From positions 1 to 20,099 of the forward strand of contig NZ_JADKCX010000124.1 in NCBI RefSeq assembly GCF_016718685.1: a stretch of 20,099 bases of DNA, read 5' to 3'. The stretch comes from Haliscomenobacter sp. GTDB lineage: Bacteria; Bacteroidota; Bacteroidia; Chitinophagales; Saprospiraceae. Positions 15,757-20,099 of this stretch are shown piece after piece; the first letter of the stretch is position 1, and each line of letters begins with the position of its first letter. Below the pieces are notes generated by a model that had not been told where the DNA came from, searched no databases, and worked only from the letters and a program-made list of their open reading frames with translations. The position numbers and the translations under genes are program-made.

Positions 15757-16677
15757 TGGTACAATAACCCTAATCGCCTTTTCCACAATCCTAAACTCCG
15801 CCGGGCATTCGCCCAAAATTCTCCATCCGCCTCTACATAAACGGCATGCTTACTGGACGATTCTACCAGGATGCTTTTGCTTTGATGCAGGGTAACCTTG
15901 GGGTGTCCACCAATCGTACCTGCATAAAAGCGCGGCGTACTCAAGATGACATCCCATTTCGGAATTTTGCGGGCAATGGTCAAGGCCAAACAAACCATCA
16001 TCGGGAATGGCTTGCGGTACAAATTGCATGCCACCACCCGAGTATTTACAAATGCCAATATTAATGGTGTAGCAAGATTCCTGGATCGATTGCCCATCAA
16101 AGGAAATTGTACAGGGCGTGGGTTGAAAACGAAACAAACAGCGCAGGATCCACCAGAGGTACACAAAGCGGTTACCGGGTTTGATTTGATGGTCGGCCAT
16201 GGTTTTGACCACAAAGGCATCGTAACACAAGCCCGCCACATTGGTGAAAAAGCGCTCGGATTTTTGTCCTCCTGCCCAAAAAGTGGCCAAACCCACATCT
16301 TGTAAGCGGCTTGGTGCCGCAAAAAGCTGTGGCAGCCATTCACGCCAATCGCGGGGAATGCCATAGGTTCGAATCCAGTCATTGCCTGTTCCAACCGGGA
16401 GCAAGCCATAATTGACTTCTGCGCTCGGCACGTTTTTTTGCAGCATAATGCCATTGATCACCTCATGATTGGTGCCATCGCCACCAACGGCGATGATGTG
16501 CCGATAGCCAGCAGTAAGGGCCTCTTGCACCATGGTAGTGGCATGTCCGGGGCCAATGGTGAAATTGGAAACATATTGAATCTGAAGTTTTTGGAGTTCA
16601 GCTTCAATCGCAGGCCATACCTTTTTGACCAGGCCGCCCCCGGCAGCAGGGTTTGCAATGATGAACCAATTGGGCAT
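15751..16677 (-). CDS. Diacylglycerol/sphingosine kinase-like lipid kinase (YegS/LCB5 family), two frameshifts
   Basis: These enzymes transfer phosphate from ATP or CTP to diacylglycerol or similar lipid alcohols at the membrane. The protein starts MPNWFIIANPAAGGG (nucleotide-loop region) at ATG 16677, has the catalytic-domain motif AVGGDGTNHEVINGI and then LLPVGTGNDWIRTYGIPRD. The C-terminal domain contains VAGLCYDAFVVKTM, CYTINIGICKYSGGGMQFVP and AIPDDGLFALTIARKIPK once a GG near 15985 is read as one G. A second repair, one T added in GAATTTTGGG near 15810, restores the family-typical end ECPAEFRIVEKAIRVIVPF and a TAA at 15751-15753. Unrepaired, the frames end at 15850 or 15744. About 305 residues, normal for the family. 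Lipid substrate not predictable. Confidence 0.88.
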
Positions 16678-16799
16678 ATTCGGGTTTTAAAGCTTGTTTA
16701 AAGGTTGAACGAAGCTTAAATTTTGTAAAAATAATTGCATTTAGCCCTTATTTTTTGTAGATTATTCGAGAATTTTGCCGCAAATTAATAAACGGAACC

Positions 16800-17639
16800 A
16801 TGTTTAACCCAAAATACCCCGTGCTAACGCTGGCCATTTTACTTTTTACTTTTTCCAGTTGCCAACCCGAAAAGCCAAAAGCAGAAAAAACAGTCGACAA
16901 GAATAAATTTGTTTTCAAAAAAGAACAACAGCATTTTGCCAAAGCCTCGGATGGTTGTAAATCGGATTCAGCAGAATGTGCTACCATAGAAATGAATTTC
17001 CCGCAATTCAAGGAAAAAGGGGTCATTTTTCAACAAATCAACGATTCCATTTTGCATTATGTCAAAACTGCACTGACCTTTGAAGACGAGGAAATAGAAG
17101 CGAGTATGAGCCTCAATGATTTGGGAAATCGTTTTGTCCAGGATTACAATGAATACACAGCTGAATCCAAATCACAGGCGGCAGAAGACAATTCAGACCC
17201 ATTCATTACCGGTTGGAGCATCGAAACGGAAGGGCAGGTTACTTTTGAATCGCCGAAAGCAGTATCCATCTCCTTGAGCAATTACACCTACACAGGAGGT
17301 GCCCACCCCAACAGCAACATTACCTTGCTGAATTACAGCGTACTGACCGGGAAACCGCTGAAAATTAAAGACCTGGTCAGCAACCAGTCCAAATTGGTAC
17401 AACTGGCCGAGCAAAAATTTCGGAAAACACTCGAATTGGCACCCAATGCCAATCTCAACGATCAAGGCTATTTCTGGGATGGCAAGTTTCAGCTTCCCGC
17501 CAATTTTGGTATTGTAGAAGAAGGCCTATTGTTTTTTTACAATTCATATGAGATTGCCGCTTACGCCGTGGGCCCTACCGACTTTGTGCTGACCTGGGAA
17601 GAACTTGGCGATTTGCTGGATATGAGCAAACTGAAATAA
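16800..17639 (+). CDS. DUF4163/DUF3298 (PdaC/RsiV-like) lipoprotein
   Basis: 279 residues, intact. The signal ends LLFTFSSC with the lipid-carrying cysteine at residue 21, followed by a Lys/Glu-rich linker, so it is a lipoprotein of the inner or outer membrane. Residues ~60-160 fit the DUF4163 part (IEMNFPQFKEKGVIFQQIND, then the conserved YTYTGGAHPNSN region at ~165-177). The C-terminal DUF3298 part ends with the recognisable GIVEEGLLFFYNSYEIAAYAVGPTDFVLTWEEL. The same domain pair occurs in RsiV anti-sigma factors and in PdaC, but here there is no cytoplasmic domain or deacetylase domain, so its role is unknown. It is seven bases upstream of the GT39 gene and probably in one operon with it. 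No Shine-Dalgarno sequence precedes the ATG. Confidence 0.85.
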   Translation: MFNPKYPVLTLAILLFTFSSCQPEKPKAEKTVDKNKFVFKKEQQHFAKASDGCKSDSAECATIEMNFPQFKEKGVIFQQINDSILHYVKTALTFEDEEIEASMSLNDLGNRFVQDYNEYTAESKSQAAEDNSDPFITGWSIETEGQVTFESPKAVSISLSNYTYTGGAHPNSNITLLNYSVLTGKPLKIKDLVSNQSKLVQLAEQKFRKTLELAPNANLNDQGYFWDGKFQLPANFGIVEEGLLFFYNSYEIAAYAVGPTDFVLTWEELGDLLDMSKLK

Positions 17640-17645
17640 ACCTGA

Positions 17646-19325
17646 ATGTCAAAACCATTCTCCAACTTTAAGTTTCCAATTTTTTTAGGGCTATGGGTTG
17701 TAATCAACTTGTTGCAAGCCGGATTTACCCAACTCGATCCAGATGAGGCGTATTATTGGATTTACGCCCAACAATTAGATTGGGGCTATTTTGATCATCC
17801 ACCAGCGACGGCGTTGCTGATCAAATTGGGCACTTTTTTATTGCCGGGAGAATTGGGTCTGCGTTTTTTTATCGTCCTGGCAAATGCGCTCACCCTTTGG
17901 GTAATCTGGGATTTGGCCGATCGGCCACAACGAGGTCGGGCCTTGTACACCTTGCTAGCTCTGCTGGTGGCCATGCCTTTTTTGCACCTGTATGGCTTCA
18001 TCGCTACGGCGGATGCGCCATTGATGCTTTTTTCAGCCTTGTTTTTTTGGGGGTATCGCCGTTTTTTGGCGAAGCCTGATTTCAGTTCGGCAGCTTTGTG
18101 GGCGCTGATTATGGCGGCGCTGTTGTACAGCAAGTACCACGGCATTTTGTTGATTTTTTTTACCCTGTTGTCCAATTGGCGTTTGTTGCGCATGCCCTGG
18201 TTTTATGCCGCCGGGTTGATGGGGGCGGCGCTATTTCTACCGCATTTGTATTGGCAGTACAGCCACGATTTCCCTTCGTTCCGTTATCACCTCAAAGGGC
18301 GCGACGATGTGTATGAGTTGGAGTATACCCTCACGTATTTGCTCAATCAGTTGGTGATTTTTTCTCCGCTTTTGTTGCCCTCCATCGTGTTGGTCTTTTT
18401 CAAATTGCCTTTTACGGATCAAATGCAGCGCAGCTACCGCGTAGTTGTATTTGGTTTTTGGCTGTTTTTTCTGTGGAGTACTTCCAAAGGACATGTGGAA
18501 CCACAGTGGACGGCGATTTTGTCCATCCCCTTGGTGCTGCTTTTGTTTGCTTATGAACAATCCCGAGCCTTTGCTTCCAAAACCATCATCGTATTGGGCC
18601 TGGTCTCATTTGGCTTGTTGCTTGTGGCGCGGGTGGGTTTGCTGCTGGCCTGGGGCCCTTTGGGCAAACAATTTGACAACCGTTCCTGGGTCACTGCTTT
18701 GGAATCCAAAGCAAAGCAACTACCCATCGTTTTTCACAATACCTACCGCAATCCAGCGCTCTACCATTTTTATACCGGTCAAAAAGCCTACGAACTCACC
18801 ACTGCCCAATACCGCAAAAGCCAATACGACCTCTGGAATGATGAGGAAGAATTGCTTGGGAAAAAAGTGTACCTGGTGCTGGATCAGAAGACGTACTGCT
18901 CGGTTTGTGACACCCTGGTTTTGGGCAAAAAAACGATGCTGGGCACGGTGTTGGAGGATTTTCAAGTGGTCGAAAAAATTACACTCCAAGTACTTGATGC
19001 GCCGAAACAGGCTAGGGTAGGGGACTCGATCCAGGTACAGCTGAAACTGCACAATCCCTATCCTTTTGCGGTTGACCCGAACCGAGGAACCTTCAAACTG
19101 CGGCTGGGCCTGGGTTTTCATCGGGATGGACAATTCTTGTGGGAGGAATATGGAGTACCGAGCGTGCCACTTGAGGTTTGGGCAGCAGGTCAGGAGTATG
19201 TCCTGAATGCCAAATTCAGAATTCCGTTGAAATTTCGAGGGAAATTGGATTTGATATTTGGGTTGCGGTATGGGGAATTGCAGCCGACGCTGGCGAGTGA
19301 GGCCGTGAAGATTATGGTGCAGTAG
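17646..19325 (+). CDS. Glycosyltransferase family 39 (ArnT/PMT_2-like) membrane protein
   Basis: 559 residues, intact. GT39-type transferases use polyprenyl-phosphate sugars to modify lipids or proteins on the periplasmic side. The first loop after helix 1 has the catalytic region QLDPDEAYYWIYAQQLDWGYFDHPPATALLIKLG, with the acidic residues and HPP typical of the ArnT/PMT_2 (PF13231) group. About ten hydrophobic helices follow (for instance ALYTLLALLVAMPFLHLYGF, LWALIMAALLYSKYHGILLI, LNQLVIFSPLLLPSIVLVFF, IIVLGLVSFGLLLVARVGLL). Residues ~345-420 form the usual soluble region. The final ~120 residues (around QVLDAPKQARVGDSIQVQLK, NPYPFAVDPNRGTF, FLWEEYGVPSVPLEV) form a beta-rich domain that I do not expect in a minimal GT39. 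Start ATG 17646, close behind the lipoprotein gene. Acceptor unknown. Confidence 0.87.
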   Translation: MSKPFSNFKFPIFLGLWVVINLLQAGFTQLDPDEAYYWIYAQQLDWGYFDHPPATALLIKLGTFLLPGELGLRFFIVLANALTLWVIWDLADRPQRGRALYTLLALLVAMPFLHLYGFIATADAPLMLFSALFFWGYRRFLAKPDFSSAALWALIMAALLYSKYHGILLIFFTLLSNWRLLRMPWFYAAGLMGAALFLPHLYWQYSHDFPSFRYHLKGRDDVYELEYTLTYLLNQLVIFSPLLLPSIVLVFFKLPFTDQMQRSYRVVVFGFWLFFLWSTSKGHVEPQWTAILSIPLVLLLFAYEQSRAFASKTIIVLGLVSFGLLLVARVGLLLAWGPLGKQFDNRSWVTALESKAKQLPIVFHNTYRNPALYHFYTGQKAYELTTAQYRKSQYDLWNDEEELLGKKVYLVLDQKTYCSVCDTLVLGKKTMLGTVLEDFQVVEKITLQVLDAPKQARVGDSIQVQLKLHNPYPFAVDPNRGTFKLRLGLGFHRDGQFLWEEYGVPSVPLEVWAAGQEYVLNAKFRIPLKFRGKLDLIFGLRYGELQPTLASEAVKIMVQ

Positions 19326-19346
19326 TAAAATGTGCTTCGCGCTTTA

Positions 19347-19359
19347 ACGCCTTCGGCGT
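19347..19359. other. Small hairpin after the GT39 gene
   Basis: ACGCC-TTC-GGCGT can pair over five bases, 22 bases after the GT39 stop. There is no T tract, so it is a weak candidate terminator. Confidence 0.25.
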
Positions 19360-19441
19360 AGATCGGCATTAATGGGAGAACGGATGACCTGGATTTAGGG
19401 CGAATTTGGGAGGATTTTGAAGTTATATTGAAATAAATCCT

Positions 19442-19514
19442 TCACCATAGATTGACAGATAAACACAGATTAAAATGAGAAAAATCTGTGTTCATCGGTG
19501 TAAATCTGTGGTGA
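19442..19514. repeat. Imperfect inverted repeat (CACAGATT type) between convergent GT39 and dNK genes
   Basis: The left arm (19442-19471) starts TCACCATAGATT and ends AACACAGATT; the right arm (19483-19514) is its near complement, starting AATCTGTGTT and ending AATCTGTGGTGA. The arms have two bulged bases and a few mismatches, with an 11-base loop. It lies between convergent genes, as a two-way terminator would. It shares the CACAGATT core with the element at 10505-10586. Confidence 0.55.
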
Positions 19515-19527
19515 AATTCCATTTTTT

Positions 19528-20099
19528 TCAAAACAACCCGTGCAACTCCGCTTGCACCATATCCACCACCTTCGACAAACCCTCCTGGTTGCGCGCAAAA
19601 TCAATGTCATCGGCATTGATGATGAGCAAGCGGCCGCTGCGGTAGGTTTCGATCCAGGCTTCGTACTTTTCGTTGAGGCGGCGCAGATAGTCCAGGCTGA
19701 TGCTGCCTTCATATTCCCGACCTCGCATCTGGATGTGATCCACCAGGGTTGGAATGCCCGCTCGCAAATAAATCAACAAATCCGGTGGCTGGATTTGGGA
19801 AGACATGGTTTCGAACAAATCCAGGTAATTGTGGTAGTCGCGCCCGGTCATCAAGCCCATATCGTACAGGTTGCGGGCAAAAATATAGGCATCTTCGTAA
19901 ATGGTGCGGTCCTGGATGACCGTTTTTTCCCCACTCAGAATCGACAAAATCTGGCGATACCGACTGTTTAGGAAATAAATCTGCAAATTGAAGGACCACC
20001 GATTCATATCGTTGTAAAAATCAACGAGATACGGATTGTCATCTGCGGATTCATAATGGATGTCCCAGTTGAAACTTTTACCCAGTTGGGTACAGAGGG
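19528..20099 (-). CDS. Deoxynucleoside kinase, N-terminus cut by window edge
   Basis: Deoxynucleoside kinases phosphorylate deoxynucleosides in the cytoplasmic salvage pathway. The reading frame is open from the right edge: L-G-K-S-F-N-W-D-I-H-Y-E-S-A-D-D-N-P-Y-L precedes VDFYNDMNRWSFNLQIYFLNSR. It then gives the DRT motif region TVIQDRTIYEDAYIFARNLY, PPDLLIYLRAGIPTLVDHI, RGREYEGSISLDYLRRLNEKYEAW and IINADDIDFARN, ending with TGA at 19528-19530. DRTIYEDAYIFA and the R-G-R-E-Y-E lid are standard for the dNK/dGK family of Bacteroidota. The N-terminal P-loop lies beyond the window. The ATG at 20007 is internal, not the start. Base specificity cannot be told from this part. Confidence 0.93.
   Translation of the reverse strand, partial: LCTQLGKSFNWDIHYESADDNPYLVDFYNDMNRWSFNLQIYFLNSRYRQILSILSGEKTVIQDRTIYEDAYIFARNLYDMGLMTGRDYHNYLDLFETMSSQIQPPDLLIYLRAGIPTLVDHIQMRGREYEGSISLDYLRRLNEKYEAWIETYRSGRLLIINADDIDFARNQEGLSKVVDMVQAELHGLF

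Noticed and set aside
16366..16376. GGTTCGAATCC, identical to a tRNA T-loop core
   Set aside because: It lies inside the lipid kinase coding frame (encoding W-I-R-T-Y on the other strand). No acceptor stem, D arm or anticodon arm can be placed around it.

Overview
The window looks like a chromosomal stretch of a Bacteroidota bacterium, most likely from the Saprospiraceae / Haliscomenobacter-like lineage. The signs are the gene content (TIGR02757 protein, RecX and RecQ with Bacteroidota-style sequence, a YncE/alkaline-phosphatase fusion, a DUF4163/DUF3298 lipoprotein, deoxynucleoside kinase), the lack of clear Shine-Dalgarno sites, and a TAnnTTTG-type -7 box before ffh. The lineage call is inferred from remembered family sequences, not from a search. 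I see no mobile element, CRISPR array, rRNA or tRNA.

Layout: 1-651 (-) TIGR02757/DUF2400 protein, cut by the left edge; 651-1115 (-) recX; 1198-1990 (+) MscS channel; about 2133-4239 (-) recQ; 4450-6859 (-) YncE beta-propeller/alkaline-phosphatase lipoprotein; 6970 to about 7729 (+) DedA; 7663 to about 10442 (-) two-unit M16 zinc protease; 10632-11983 (-) ffh (SRP54); 12191-13030 (+) inner-membrane OmpA-like protein; 13057-14802 (+) membrane protein with four helix-hairpin-helix repeats; about 14941-15693 (+) exported protein of unknown function; 15751-16677 (-) YegS/LCB5 lipid kinase; 16800-17639 (+) DUF4163/DUF3298 lipoprotein; 17646-19325 (+) GT39 glycosyltransferase; 19528-20099 (-) deoxynucleoside kinase, cut by the right edge. 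No gap without a gene exceeds about 210 bases.

Two things stand out. First, nine genes (TIGR02757, recX, mscS, recQ, the phosphatase, dedA, the M16 protease, ffh, the lipid kinase) are each interrupted by one to several 1-2 nt shifts, mostly in homopolymer runs. When the frames are spliced at those points, the family sequence reads straight through. ffh is essential, so I read this as uncorrected indel errors in the assembly rather than gene decay. The affected genes are annotated as whole genes. The five genes at 12.2-15.7 kb and 16.8-19.3 kb are intact.

Second, the pair at 12191-14802 is the most unusual coding content. A single-pass inner-membrane protein with two OmpA-like domains (the first degenerate) lies 27 nt before a single-pass membrane protein with a coiled coil and four HhH repeats, predicted to face the cytoplasm. 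A wall-to-cytoplasm scaffold, possibly contacting nucleic acid, is a hypothesis only. In addition, several intergenic spaces carry long imperfect or perfect inverted repeats. One 18-bp perfect example contains the stop codons of both convergent genes.
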